Source: Dryas octopetala (lineage: Eukaryota > Streptophyta > Magnoliopsida > Rosales > Rosaceae). Taken from it: 64,000 nt of DNA. The position numbers were made by a program, and so were the translations under genes. The notes beneath the pieces were generated by a model. That model was not told where the DNA came from. It was given only the letters and a program-made list of their open reading frames with translations, and did not search any database. Where the stretch lies: assembly GCA_963921425.1 (NCBI GenBank), contig OY992835.1, positions 12,648,001 to 12,712,000 on the forward strand. Direction: 5' to 3'. Shown here piece by piece: positions 46,601 to 59,518 of the stretch. The stretch's first letter is position 1. Every line of letters starts with the position of its first letter.

Positions 46601-48446
46601 GATAACTAAGAAAACTGCAACATACGTACTTCTAGAAAGCAAGTAGCTTCAATGGTTACTTAAATTTTTAAAATGCATAAAATTCAAGGCTACAAGAATG
46701 TGTATATATTACCTTCTTCTTATCCTCATCAAGTTTTTGCCTCTCGCGCTCAGTTAGTGCTTCACGTTTGTTTAATTCTTTGCTCCAGGAATCAAGTTTC
46801 CTTTTCTTAGACTCCAACTCATAATTCAGTTTCTCTTGTTCGTCCAATATTCTCCGAACATTATCACGTGCATTCCGCTGCATCTTCCTCGTTTCTGATT
46901 AACAGGGATAACATTATTAATCATATACCACATAAAATTATTTATTTTGATAACCATGTCTCCATATGATATCATAACTTGGTGTGATTGAATCATCCCT
47001 TTGAGCTCAATGAAGCATAAATTCATGTCCAACAGAATCCTTGATCAGTATCCTATCCAGAATATGGTCACAGATTACGAACTGCTATATAGCTGGGTGA
47101 ACAAACTCAAAACAGCAGTAGAGTTTAGTAAAGAGGCAACGTATTGTGTGATTTCATCAAAGAATGATAACAGGACTTTGAACAGGACCCAAAAATGCCA
47201 TATCATATTATTAAGAGAACTCATTTTTTCAACCATCACATAGGAAATCTAAAGTATATCTTTAAAATTTTAAACAATTATATAACAGAATTAAAATCAA
47301 GGATAATATGGTAATTACATAATATCCCATTTCAATTAATCATTCTCATCCAAATACCCCACTTCTTTGATTCCCTATCACATTTGTGCACACATTGTGT
47401 GTGGGATCCAACTAGTATTATATAAGAAATCAAATGCAGATAATAAAATTCATCATAAGCACATAGGCACATTTAAACAAGAGGATGTGCAAACTACAAT
47501 GCCCATAAACATGAACAAAGCACAGAAAAGGGGACAGGGACACACCTTCAACAAAAGCATTGTGTAGCTTGTCTTTTTCTTCTAGCATCCTACTTAAAGA
47601 CATCGTCTTCTCATTGTACTTGTACCTTAGTTCATCCAAATTTTCATTTGTCATATCGATTTTATTGGCTAGGTTAGCCACAACATCATTTCTGTTTTGA
47701 GCTGCTTCCTGGACAATGTCAGATACTGTTCTTAGCTTTCCTTTCTTGCGAAGGAACTCCCCTACTGGCCCTTGGGAATTATAATCATCAGCACGTGCGC
47801 ACCACCCATAAATGCTTGAGCCGGGCTGTCTCTTACGTGCATCCCAATCCTTTTTGCTGTGACAGTCGGTTGCAAACATTTTTTCAAATTCTGTAGCATT
47901 CCCAAAGCCATCCCAATCTGGACTAAAGTATACCACAGCCCCTGCAGATACCTCCTCTTCATTCCAGAAAGTATGAACTTCCGAAGGTCTATATTTAGAA
48001 AAAAATTTCAACCAGTATCCAGAATCAAGCAAATCTTTTCCATCCTTTGGCTGGCTCACTATGTTGACAACGATGCCAGTCCAAGGCCAAACATACAGTT
48101 CTTCTTGCTTCTCTGGTTGAGAGACAGGTGCAGGTAAAAGTAGACGTTGGGTTTGATCTACTTCGCTGGCCAGGTCAGTCTCCAAATACATGGCCAAGGC
48201 AAGGTGGTTGGCCTTTTGTTTTGCACTTCTGTTAGCAGAACCTTTAGCCACCCCTGAGGCATGTTGGAACAGGTCCTTGTACTTGTAATCTTGTTTCTTC
48301 TTCCCAGCACAAAAGGGGCATCTAAGAGTGCCATTAGGACCCTTTACTTTGTACGTTCCATCCCTTAACTGCTCGTATGGTTTATCTTTGTAGTCATTAA
48401 TCTCAGATTCACTAATATCTGATTCCTCATCAGAGCTGTAGTCCAT
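43655..48446 (-). CDS. FDM1: FDM1/IDN2-like protein (XS and XH domains), six coding exons
   Basis: The exons in transcript order are 47546-48446, 46713-46894, 45785-45874, 45404-45691, 44733-44945 and 43655-43882. They total 1902 nt and 633 residues, close to Arabidopsis FDM1. The zf-XS Cys/His finger is at C43, C46, H62 and H81, and the XS domain at about 118-245 (LYVWPWTGIVVN to YGWCARADDY). A long coiled coil spans about 250-485. The XH domain is at about 495-630, with FKEGRKATLKEVI near the end. The family binds double-stranded RNA with 5' overhangs and works with IDN2 in RNA-directed DNA methylation in the nucleus. A 5'-UTR intron (48447-48967) ends directly before the ATG. All splice sites are GT-AG and the frame is intact. 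Confidence 0.95.
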
Positions 48447-49255
48447 CTGAATAGTGTACAAACAGTACAAATCACTGTTAGAAAATGGACTTGCTTGGGT
48501 TGATGTCATAAACACCAAATGCTAGCAAACTTGAAAACTTGCAAGAAAACAGTTTAATGGCCATTTAATCATGGGTTTCACTCGAAAAGGTCAAAGTTAA
48601 AATTTAAGCAATGAAATGATGAACATACAGTAAAATGCTTTAACTACATTCACGAATAACATACAAAAATCTAAGAACCAGAACATAGTCTGTGCAAAAA
48701 AATTTCTATTCGCCTAAACAGGTTTCTCTAAACTTGTTCAGAACAAAGTAATTGACTCTTCTGTGACTTAAAACTACTGACTCTACAGTTCTTGATCACA
48801 GAAGCTACAGTTCAAAATGTCAAAATAAAATTACAGTTTCCCAAACACAAAGAGCTTCGCTAACCAAAAAACTGAAGCCAAATTCAACATGCACAACCAT
48901 ACAATCAACAAAATCAAACACATTATACTCTGTTGAGTGCAGATTGTAGTGAGAGAAAGAGACTTACAGTACAGAGAGAGCGAGAGAGTGAGAGAGTCAG
49001 TGAGGTCAAATGGGTTTTTCTCCCTCTGCGTCTTCTTCTTTGGGTGAAGAGTAAAATGGTCAGCAGCGAGCCCTAATACTATTTTAATACCAAAGGTGTG
49101 GGTGTCTCACGTGACCTGTGCCTGGAGGTCTATTACACTTGTTGAGGTGTGACTGATTTCCAGAAGGGAAGGTGGAGTTTTTCGAGACTATGGTTACAAT
49201 TTGTGTTCATGTTAAATGGTAATCAATCCTAATCCTACTTATTTAATTTAATTAA
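48447..49255 (-). promoter_or_regulatory. FDM1-like 5'-UTR intron, leader and promoter
   Basis: On the minus strand the donor GTAAGTC (48961-48967) follows a CT-rich leader (about 48968-49030), and the acceptor TTCAG abuts the ATG at 48446. The promoter lies in 49030-49250. No clear TATA box is seen. Confidence 0.6.
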
Positions 49256-50504
49256 GAGCAAATTATACGTAGGTACCTCAAGTTTACCTTATATTTTAAC
49301 TTGGTACTTCAAATTCAAAAAGTTTCAAGTTGGTACCTCAACTTTCATTTCGTTGCAATTACATACCTCCGTTAGTTTTTCTGTCTGAGAGCTCGTTAAC
49401 CTCCTACGTGGCACGCTGACATGGTTTTAAAAAATGCCATGTAAATACAAAAAATAATAAAAAAAAATAATAAACTTTTAAAAATAAAAAAACAAAACAA
49501 AAAAGATTAAAAAATAAAAAAACAAACAAAAATCCCTCATTCCCAACCCAACAGCTCGCAGCCCCCCCCAACCCGAGCAACCCCTCCCTCCCCACTCAGC
49601 AGCCTCACAGCTCCTCTCGAAGAAGTCGTCGGAGAAGCTCCGACTTCCGCAACCACCCCAACCCACAACCTTCCACTCCCTCCCAGTCACCCACCCCTCT
49701 GCTGAGATCCAATCTCACAGCGACCCCAATGACCCAATCCATCATCTTCTCCTCCTTCCCCATCGACTCCAACAGCTCCGTCAAGATCACAACAGCTCCG
49801 TCATCGCGACAGCTCCATCATCTCCTCCTCATTCCCCATCGCGCACCGCTGGGAGATCCGATGTCATTGAAGATGAGAAAATGAGGTTGAGGGAGGGAAG
49901 ATGGGTGGCTGGGAGGCGCAAGGAGGATGGGCTTAGATTGGGTCCGAGAGTGTATGTGATGTTGGAGTTGATCTCAGTCTGGAGTGGGTCTCGGATGGTG
50001 ACTCATGGTTTTGGGGTGTGATTCAGTGGCGGAGTGGTGGTTTACTGTTGATTTGTGTTGATTTTTTTGATATTTTTGTTTTTTGTAGGTGAGGGGTTGT
50101 CGTCGGTGGTGGGTTCGGCGACGGGGTAGGTAGCTGGGAGGGAGGGGAGGGTTGTGGGTTGGGGCTGAATCTGGGTTTGGTTTTTTTTATTTGCAGGTGA
50201 GGGTGGAGATGGTGGGGAGGGAAGTGGGCTGCGGGTTGCAAAAAAAATTTGTGTGTGTTTTTTTTCAATTATTTCATTTTTAAAGGTTTATTTCATTTTT
50301 TATTATTTTTTTTATTTACGTGGCATTTTTTAAAGCCACGTCAGCGTGCCATGTAGGCCGTTAACGGGCTCTCAGACGGAAAAACTAACAAATGTATGCA
50401 GTTGCAACGAAATGAAAATTGAAGTACCAACTTGCAACTTTTTGAACTTAAGGTACCAAGTTGAAATATAGGGTAAACTTGAGGTACCTACGTGTAATTT
50501 GCTC
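49256..50504. mobile_element. Complete Mutator-like non-autonomous element with ~200-bp inverted repeats
   Basis: GAGCAAATTATACGTAGGTA at the left pairs with the inverse of the right end (GAGCAAATTACACGTAGGTA), with similarity through about 200 bases. A perfect 9-bp target duplication TTTAATTAA flanks it (49247-49255 and 50505-50513). The 1249-bp element has a C-rich left interior and a G-rich right interior that are also partly inverted. No transposase is seen. It sits just upstream of the FDM1-like gene. Confidence 0.93.
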
Positions 50505-52430
50505 TTTAATTAATATTGTGTTATGATTACCAACATATATGGTGAATTATAAACTTAAAACTAAATTCTTATTATTCCTAAATCAAATATCACTTACATT
50601 ACTTTTTTTTTTTTTTTAAATATAGTGAATGAGAGATTCGAACTTGGAACCTCTAACCCTATCTACCTTAGGCAATTTTGGTCTAGAGAGTTAGTTGGGT
50701 CGGGTCTGGCTAGCCCTATTCAAATAGGCTAGGCCCAAGCCTTGCTTAAAAATCTTCGGGCCAGGCGGACCATAGGGTCCGGCCCATTTATCTTTTCATC
50801 TAAGTAAAAAATAATTTATTTGATGTAAATAGGATTTGAACCTAGGATCTATTATAATCTCACTCTACCATTATGTCACTTGAAGTCTTAAATTAAAATA
50901 TTTACCTATCAAAAAGAGTCTAAATTCTTAAATATGATACGAGTTATATTTTTTTTAACTAAACTCCTAATATAAGGATGGCCCTATCCTATAAACAACG
51001 GGCCGGGTTGACCTATAGCACTAAAAATAGGGGTTAGGGTAGGCTTGAGTCGTTTTTATAGGCCTAACCACAAATTAGTGGGTATCTTACAATGCTAATA
51101 GAATAGAAAAGGGGTGTTTTTCTTTAAAACCCAAAACCAAAAATGGGCTGGTAAGTCAGTCCACTTGCAAAAACGTGGTGACAGCTGATCCATTTTTTAA
51201 TGAGTCGGGTGTTTGGCTGTGTTAAGCACTCGACAATAACAACCATAACAATGACAACCAAAAGATCCATAAAAATGATATTTATAGATATACCTTATAT
51301 CATTCTCTTACATAAACATGTCAAAATTTAATAAACCAATATAAAACATAAAAATTACAATGGTTGTTACTATTGAGTAGAGACTATGATACATATAAAT
51401 ATACTTATGTCTTTCTATTACATAAACATGTTAAAAATTAATAAACTAACATAAATTAAACACAAAATCCAAGCTCATGGAGTCACATTCATCTTAATTT
51501 TAACAGTATCAATAGTTGTCATTGTTATAGTTGTCACTGTTTGTCAATATGAGACAATGGCAACCATTTTTACTATTTAACCGTGACAATCGCTCCAGAA
51601 CAGAAAAAACTAAAAGAGCACTCCATGGCACTCGGCAATCGGGACTCGAGCGTTCAACCTTAGTTAATCAACGCCTCGTTTCTAAAACGTGGGTTTGTAT
51701 ATCATTTTTTAAAAAAGGGTGGACCTTTTTAACATTGCAAACATTTTGTGAGTTGATTTAAAATTGGAGGTGTAGAGAGGCTTATTTATCATTTTCTAGA
51801 ATAAAAAACCACCTTATCCTCATATCAAATAAAATCTTTTTAAAAAAATAATCCTAGCTATAAGAGCATATCTAGTCATTTCCCTATATTCCCTTCAAAT
51901 ATGAGGATAAGATTGGGCAAAAGGTTAAATTTGGGGAATGACTCTCTAATGTTAAAGTTGAAATTTTCCTAAATTATATAAAATTTGATTGTGAGGTTTG
52001 GGAGCCTCATTCAGTCAACTTAATTTAGGGAAACTTTTAGGCCCTTTGCCGTTTGGATCGCATAATTGAATTTTTGAGAAATTAATTCATATGCATTTTC
52101 TTAGGGGAAGGAAATGTAAAATTATCATGCCTTGTTTAGTAATGTTGAGAAAGTAAACCATTAAATACTTTGTTATTTTCATTCCTATGTTTAGTTTGTG
52201 CAGAAATAGGAAATAATATGGTCTTAAAAACCCATCATTAATGCTTTCCCATGGAAAAGGAAAACCAAGGATTCATTTTTCCTCTTTTGGGGGCATTACA
52301 TTCCCATGAGCTAGGAAATTATTTCTCATGTCTACACTTACCAAATATGGAATCGAATTATTTTCATTCTCAAACTTTCAAAACCTAAACCAAACATGAA
52401 AGGTTGGAGTTGTGTCTTTATGTCATTTTT
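50505..52430. other. Intergenic; decayed repeats, no gene
   Basis: It contains GGGCC-rich repeat words at 50690-50790 and 50990-51060. Inverse-related words at 51230-51265 and 51505-51540 (GACAATAACAACCATAACAA / TTGTCATTGTTATAGTTGTC) suggest an old inverted-repeat element. A copy of the repeat family of 24165-24500 lies at about 52120-52410. Confidence 0.4.
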
Positions 52431-53095
52431 TCCCAAAGAGTTCTTTATTAATAAACCACAACATACAACTTTTGTTAGTCATAAACTCAAACTTCTAATT
52501 TATTTATTTTTAAGCCACAAAAAATATTATGAGCCTCAATTCAAGAAAAATCAAGTATAGAGCATTCAATACTATTCAAACTGAAGCATACCCAAGTAAG
52601 GTATTCAAATTTTAGTTAAATTAAATTTTGAAATCTTTTGAGAGCTTAGGGTTATGGTATAGTCTTTAAAATTTAGGACTAAAACCCTAAATATAAAGTC
52701 ATAAAACCTAAACTTTAAATGCTTAAGCCTTAAAACAATATTACATCATTCAACAAAGTGTAATTCTACGAAATTATAAAGTGTAATTCTACAAGAGTTA
52801 CATACTGCATCATAACAAAATAAAGTGTAACTCTTTACATACTGCATCATGACAAAATAAAGTGTAATTATGTGAGAGTTACATACGGCATCAGAAAAAA
52901 GTTTAGTTTTAAGCCATTCCTTGTGACTTAAAAACAAATAGATCTTTTACATGAGTTTATTAGTGAAATGTACAATTTTTTGTGGCTTTTTGCTAATTTA
53001 TTAAAAATAGGTAGATTAAAAGTTTGAGTTTATGACTACAAAATGTTGTATGTTGTGGCTTATAAATAAAGAATTCAATTTTAATTTGGGAAAAA
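52431..53095. mobile_element. MITE with ~95-bp inverted repeats and internal tandem repeats
   Basis: The left arm (TTTTCCCAAA ... CCACAACATACAACTTTTGT ... GTCATAAACTCAAACTT) pairs with the right arm (about 52975-53092) in inverse. The interior holds about three ~45-bp units with TTACATACTGCATCA and AAAATAAAGTGTAA (52755-52905). No coding sequence, and the target duplication is not resolved. Confidence 0.7.
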
Positions 53096-55372
53096 ATTTA
53101 GAAAAGGATTAGAGATGTATATACTAACTCATACAACCTATATTGTGAATGAAAAAAATTAATAACTTTTTTATATAATTAATACTAGTTAAACTCGTTT
53201 ATAGTGTGTTCCACACTAATTCGACCTATTATTTGTGTTAGTGAATCATCAAAAATTAGTGTTTGTGTCAAAAAATGGTCCAACTCAAAACCCACTACTT
53301 TATGTCGGTCTCAAAATTGAGTTATCGATCTTGTCATGTTAAAAAAGTGTAGGACAAATTGATGCAAAACCTCACCTTAGTTTTGACCCTACAATTACAA
53401 ATTTAATTATTTGCCTTACCATTTTATATTGAAACAAAACGGATTTTATACTTTTGGTTCGATCGAAAAGTATTTCTAAGCGGGTATGGAGAGCCAAAGG
53501 GGTCCAATTAGAATCCACCCAAAAATTGACAAAGGCTCTTCTAGATTATTATATATAACAAAGATTTATAAACATAAAGTAAAAAATTAGGATCGAAATT
53601 GAAAGATAAATGAGAGAGAGAATATTATGTAGAAACCGAATCTGCAAAAGGAGTCAAAAAGAGAGGAAGGGAAGGGAGGTACGTAACATATAGATGGTCA
53701 CATGAAAACTAGAATTTGTGCCGCCTATAATTATTCTTCCTCAAAAACTTTTTTTAGACCTTCCCCACTGGAATTTTGCTGTACATTTGATGTTACACTT
53801 TTAATCGAATTAAATATAGTTCAAACGTTTCTATGATGATCCTCTTCATCAAAATGATTCACTATATATAAACTATAAAGCCACTTTTATGTACCAGTGA
53901 TCTGCTGCACTGGTCCATACCCAACCATTTTGTTGCAAATTAATGGTATTGATGCTATACTACTATGCTACTGCATACAAGTTGTGATCCAATTAATGAT
54001 TGTCTAACAGAGTCTCGTTTATAAAAAATATTGGGCATGAAACTTTTAATCCTCATTTTCCCACTTCTTTATTAGTTTGTGAAGTATGATTATAGGTTCA
54101 ACTTGATATGTATTATTGTCCATTCTCTAACGGTTTAACTTTTTTGTGGTTCAAGGTTTGTCTAATAAACCCGACGTACATATTTGTACACCTTGGTTCG
54201 TCATGGTTTAATATATCTCATTGCTTTAATATTACTTAGTTTACAACTAAGATATCTGAAATTGTGGAAATAATTACCATGATTATCACAATAAGTACTG
54301 AAGAGATCGATTAAGGTGTAAATTACTGTGAACATTAATCCTTTAAAATAACAACAAAAACCTTTCCTCAAAAAAAAAAAAAAAAAAAAATTTAATTGCT
54401 TTCCTCCACCACCTAACAGCTAGCTGACCTTTACAATATTTTTCTTTCCTTTTGGCCTTTATATTGAAGAACATATTCTATGACAACATAAGTATTCCTA
54501 AAACCATTTTTTTATTTTTTCTGAAAAATCCTTTAGAGAGATCGAAAAGCTATTGTAGATAACAAATGATAAACATTAATAGAAAAAAGAAATGTACTAT
54601 CAAATACTGAAATGTTTTCTTAAAATTGATAAATTAATATTTAACTTCATAATGGATAAGTTTTTTTCTAGTTCAAATGGGGTTTTTTTGCATTTTCTTT
54701 GAAACCACCTTGAAGTACCATATAAGCTTCCTTCAGCAAGAACCACACACTAGCTTTGACAATAATTCAAGTGCCATGTGTAAATTTATAATCCCCAGAT
54801 TACAGATAGGCATGCATGCTTATAGTATTCATAATTATATAATTGTTGGATTGAATAATATAATTACTGCTCATTATCAAAGATGCTCTATGTATCAGTC
54901 TTGAAATTTTCTTTCTAATAATATTTTAATTTCTAGTGATTAGTTTAATAATCTGACACACAGACATACATACATGCACTGATGCACACTGCAGCCAGCA
55001 TAAGCATGTATACAAGCATGTTGCTACACTAAATGAAGGTGCATGACATCAACCTTATCAATGCATGCAGAAACTTCAAAATTACACCAAAGATCTTCAT
55101 TAGTTTTAAATAAATCATAACTTCAAAGAATTGATTTCTACTAGTAATAAGTTCAAGGGAAGACATAAAATTATATAATATATATATATTTGATGTTCTC
55201 TTATCAAATATAGCATGTGTTGTTTTGTTATTAGATCATGAATTATATATAACTCCACATTCAACACATAGTTTCATCTAATTAACATTTATGATTCATT
55301 GTCTCTGACACATAACATGCTTGGGGCGATATATAACATTTTTGTAATATATATATATATATATATGGTTAA
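53096..55372. other. Intergenic, AT-rich, nothing coding
   Basis: A poly-A run at about 54370 and (TA)n runs at about 55180 and 55350. No gene or clear element is seen. Confidence 0.4.
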
Positions 55373-55741
55373 GTAAGGTATACCTCATTTGAGATATAAT
55401 GAGGTAATATTTATGGGATTCACTCTGCATAATAGTTTGATGATCAGATTTGTCTATTTTTTAAGTCTTTATTTAAGGATCATCATTGTAAAAAATAAAA
55501 CAAATAAAAAATTGTTTAATTATTTGATTAAATGGTTATCATTTCAAGTATTTATTAAAATTATAATGTTCGTCTATTTATTTGATCACAATTAAATGCT
55601 TTAATGGTTTTCGATTTATTCAATTTTTTACAATGGTGCTCGTTGAATTGAGACATAGAAAATTGATAGTTCTCATTATCAAACTACAATGTAAAGTGAG
55701 TTCTATAAATGATACCTCATTATGGCTCAAATAAAGTATCT
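55373..55741. mobile_element. MITE with ~70-bp imperfect inverted repeats
   Basis: The left TAAGGTATACCTCATTTGAG ... AATGAGGTA ... ATTCACTCTGCAT pairs with the inverse of the right (TAAGATACTTTATTTGAG ... AATGAGGTATCATTTATAGA). Flanking TTAA on both sides may be the target. The superfamily is not resolved. Confidence 0.65.
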
Positions 55742-56750
55742 TATTAATTTCAAGCTACCTCTATATACCTCTATATATATGTATATATATTCTTATCTTA
55801 TTTAACGTATGGCTCAAAACACATGATAACTAATGGCCCACTTGCTTTTTTTCACACTAAATAAAAGTGTGCCAAAGAGGCTAGCTGAACTCAAGTAGCA
55901 TTGCTACTTGATATAGAATGGGGTGGGTGAATTCTAGATTCTAGATTCAAATCTCATTGTAAGAAAAAATTGACAGATATAGATAAAAATTAAACATAAA
56001 CTTGATAAAAACTTAGAAGGCCCTAGTGAACGATATTTAATGGAGATTTTGAGGTTAGATGGGCTCTAAAACCACGAGTCTCGTACTATCTATTCACATG
56101 GCAATCATATGGGGGAAGAAAGCATATGAAACAAATTGATTGCCTGCCATTTATCCAACCACTCAATACAGACACATCCAAAGATTGACTCTCTGCCACA
56201 ATATTTACTCCCCATAATTTCATCTTTCCCCTTTCTTATACTTATCTCACAAGCCTTCCATAAGGGAACAAACCATTAAATTTGGAACTCAGATTGTGAC
56301 ATTTTGGCTTACACAATTATTGAGTAAGAGACACTGAATTTACATATTTTGAAGTAAAAAAAAACAATGACACATTTGTCTAAAATTGCATCCTTGGGTT
56401 TAAAAGTTAGATTTTTCAGATTTAGAATTTACATTGAAAAGATAGTTACATGGAAGCTTACAATGGTGTAGTTTTAAATATAAATATAAAATAAACCCAA
56501 AAAATTAGTAGATGAGTCGACCTCAAAATAAATAAATAAAACCCAAAATTAAAAAACAAAAATCTCAGTGGAAATGGCACAGACCCAAAAACAAGAGTCC
56601 CTGCACTGCAAGGCTGCAATGTCCCACCGTCCACTTCCTCATCTCCTGCAGTTCCAACCACTAACTTGTTTTCTCACCTTTTTTCCCTTGGGATTCTCTA
56701 AGTCAACCATTTTAACACTTTTTTTTCTTTGGTTGGCCAAGTATTTTATC
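55742..56750. other. Intergenic upstream of the aquaporin gene
   Basis: No gene recognised; the 3' part is the aquaporin promoter region. Confidence 0.4.
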
Positions 56751-56913
56751 ACTATATATACCAGTTACAACTCAATAGTCAGTACACTCTTCAAAACATA
56801 GAGACAAACAAGTGAAACTGAAAGTTTCAAGTTTCTCCTCTCTCTGAATTAATTTACTTTATTTTTTACTGCTTCACCTCCTTTCTTGTTTGCTGTTTTT
56901 GTTTTGGAGTGAA
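56751..56913 (+). promoter_or_regulatory. Aquaporin TATA box and 5'-UTR
   Basis: CTATATATACC at 56752-56762 is a good TATA box, placing transcription start near 56785-56795. The leader from there to 56913 contains no ATG, so it lacks the AUG-stop element known from boron-regulated NIP5;1 leaders. Confidence 0.6.
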
Positions 56914-59518
56914 ATGGACAACAATGAGGAAGTTCCATCTGCTCCTTCCACTCCTGTCACACCAGGGACTCCTGGTGCTCCTCTCTTTGGTGGGTTCAAG
57001 CCAGAGAGAGGTGGGAATGGTAGGAAATCACTGCTCAAGAGCTGCAGCAACTGCTTCAGTGTTGAAGATTGGGCTTTGGAAGATGGAGCATTGCCTAAAG
57101 TTTCTTGTGCATTGCCACCCCCTCCTGTCTCACTTGCAAGAAAGGTACTCATAATTCTACTCTCATACTTAAGTCCCGAGTTCAAATCTCCTTCTTTCGT
57201 TTCATCTTTCTTTTAAAAATCGAACTTTTTTAGCCCATATCAAGTCTCAAGTTCGAATCTCTTTCTCTCTTCTTTCATTTTTCTTGTTACAAGATTTGTA
57301 ACTCAAATGAGAGTGTTTACCCCATTTTCCATACCAAAGTTTGAATCTTCCATATTGCAAAACAAAATCAGGCCCTTGTTCCATTTTTGTGTTATATATG
57401 CTTCACAAGTTAAATATTGTTGAAAATCTCAAATCTAAGACTAACCCATTTTTGTTTGGTGTCTTATTTTCGTTGGGTTGGTGCCAAAACCAGGTGGGAG
57501 CTGAATTCATAGGCACCCTCATACTGATCTTTTCTGGGACAGCCACAGCCATTGTAAACCAAAAGACACAAGGCTCTGAGAGCCTCCTAGGCCTTGCTGC
57601 TTCCACCGGCCTCGCCGTCATGATTGTCATTTTATCAACAGGCCACATCTCCGGGGCTCATCTCAACCCCTCTGTCACCATTGCCTTTGCTGCACTAAAG
57701 CACTTCTCATGGAAACAGGTTAAAAACACAAAAACACATCATCTATAGTCTGAACACGTTACGTTGTTAAATAATGAATAAGAAGTACCGAGTAAAATCT
57801 TGTTACTCTAGATTTATAGAAAATATAATTAATATGTTGATATCTGATATCTAGTAAGAGAATGTTACCCTCTTCATAACAATCATATATATTTTAGATC
57901 TTTCTTGGGACTAATGTTAGGGTATGGTTTGGCAGGTACCAGTGTATATTGGAGCACAAGTGTTGGCATCATTATGTGCAGCATTTGCATTAAAGGTGAT
58001 TTTTCACCCAATAATGGGTGGTGGAGTTACAGTTCCTTCAGGAAGTTATGGTCAAGCTTTTGCCTTGGAATTCATCATTAGCTTCAACCTCATGTTTGTT
58101 GTCACTGCTGTAGCCACCGACACTAGAGCTGTAAGTATACTGTATACCTTTTCTTGTAGAAATAATGAGTTTTTATTTTATTTTTTGCAATATAGAAATA
58201 ATGAGTGAGGGTGAATATCTTAATGCTAGAATAAAACCCAGTAAAAATTTAACTGGAAAACAGAAAAAAGGGTTTTGAGAATAATAAACTTACCCCCAAA
58301 TTTGTGCCCAAAATTTTCTTTCCTTTTTCTAACAGATTGGATATTGATAAATTATAGATTTATCCCAGACACACGCACCTTCGCAGGATTTTCTAGGAGA
58401 CAGGAGTCCCTTTTTAAATATGTTTATCAACAAAATAATGCATGAGACAAGGAGAGCAGATTTGGTACCCTGTTTTTGGTACCAGGCTGGTACCAGGCTT
58501 TGATCAAAGCCTTTGATCTTAGCTTTCTCTCTCTACTCTCTCTCTCTCTCTCCTCCAAGATCAATGGGTTTGATCAAAGCCTGGAACCAGCCTGGTACCA
58601 AAAACTGGTACCAAATCTGCTCTCTGAGACAAGAGTCAATGAAGAAAGATGGCATGCATGGCACATTGGCACCTCTACTGGTCCAATTCCCAATGAACAC
58701 AGCAATAACAAATATTAAATTTGAAGAATCAAAGTTCAAGTACGTGCATATCTCTAGAATCGAGGTCAACTTAGAAGTAAAAACATATAAAGAGAAGTAG
58801 ATTAAGCCTTACAACTTAGATATGTAAATTTACAAAGGCTTAATTATGCATATAAATTAGTTATATTCTGTTAAGTTTGTCATCTTTTTCCTCAAGCTTA
58901 TGTGGTGTTTTCATGTCAAAATTTTGATGAACCCCACGTTAGGTTGGGTAACGAGAAAAATATGATGGGATCAACAAAATAGTACAATTTAATTAAAATG
59001 CAGGCCATAATTTGGTGAGCAAAATGAATCAAAATAAAATTTTGAAGGTAAAGTGAGATTCAGATATTACAGAACATAGTTCAGGCATAGAATCTTGTAA
59101 CATGACTGAATGTGATAAAATTTCCAACATGCAGGTGGGGGAGTTGGCGGGAATCGCGGTGGGAGCAACTGTCATGCTTAACATACTCATTGCTGGGTAT
59201 GTCACAACTCCAACCTTCTACTAGAAATTTACTTCCTTCTGGGCTGGTTGGCTGTAAACTTACATTCAATGCATTCTAGATTTTCTTGAAATAATCTTCT
59301 CTACACTGTTGAGCAGGGAAGCAACAGGAGCTTCAATGAACCCAGTGAGAACATTAGGGCCAGCCATAGCTGCAAACAACTACAAAGCCATATGGGTCTA
59401 CCTCACTGCTCCGATTCTTGGGGCACTCTGTGGAGCGGGAACCTATTCAGCTGTCAAGCTGCCAGAGGAAGATGGCGAAAATCATGAAAAGCCTTCAACA
59501 AGGAGCTTCAGAAGATGA
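56914..59518 (+). CDS. NIP6-1: NIP6;1-like aquaporin (boric acid channel type), five exons
   Basis: The exons are 56914-57144, 57494-57718, 57936-58130, 59135-59196 and 59317-59518, all GT-AG, giving 304 residues. The N-terminus has the TP-rich segment PSTPVTPGTPGAPLFGGF typical of NIP5/NIP6. Six membrane helices and two pore loops follow. The first loop motif is NPS (N135-S137) in SGAHLNPS and the second is NPV (N246-V248) in GASMNPVRTLG. The C-terminus ends RSFRR. NIP subgroup II proteins carry boric acid and other small neutral solutes across the plasma membrane. NPS is usual in NIP5;1, whereas Arabidopsis NIP6;1 has NPA as I recall, so the function may differ slightly. At the last junction the sequence reads GEATGAS where GPATxAS is common. 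Intron 3 holds a MITE. Confidence 0.94.
58452..58624. mobile_element. Near-perfect foldback MITE in aquaporin intron 3
   Basis: The arms of about 57 bp begin GAGAGCAGATTTGGTACC and are inverse copies with about three mismatches. They surround a (CT)n core. A perfect 9-bp duplication TGAGACAAG flanks it (58443-58451 and 58625-58633), indicating a Mutator-like element. High arm identity suggests a fairly recent insertion. It lies well away from the splice sites. Confidence 0.9.

Noticed and set aside
49404..50268. Pro/His-rich and Gly-rich open frames
   Set aside because: They are the C-rich and G-rich inverted interiors of the Mutator-like element, not genes.
56763..56913. Possible AUG-stop boron-responsive upstream ORF
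   Set aside because: The leader contains no ATG between the TATA box and the start codon.
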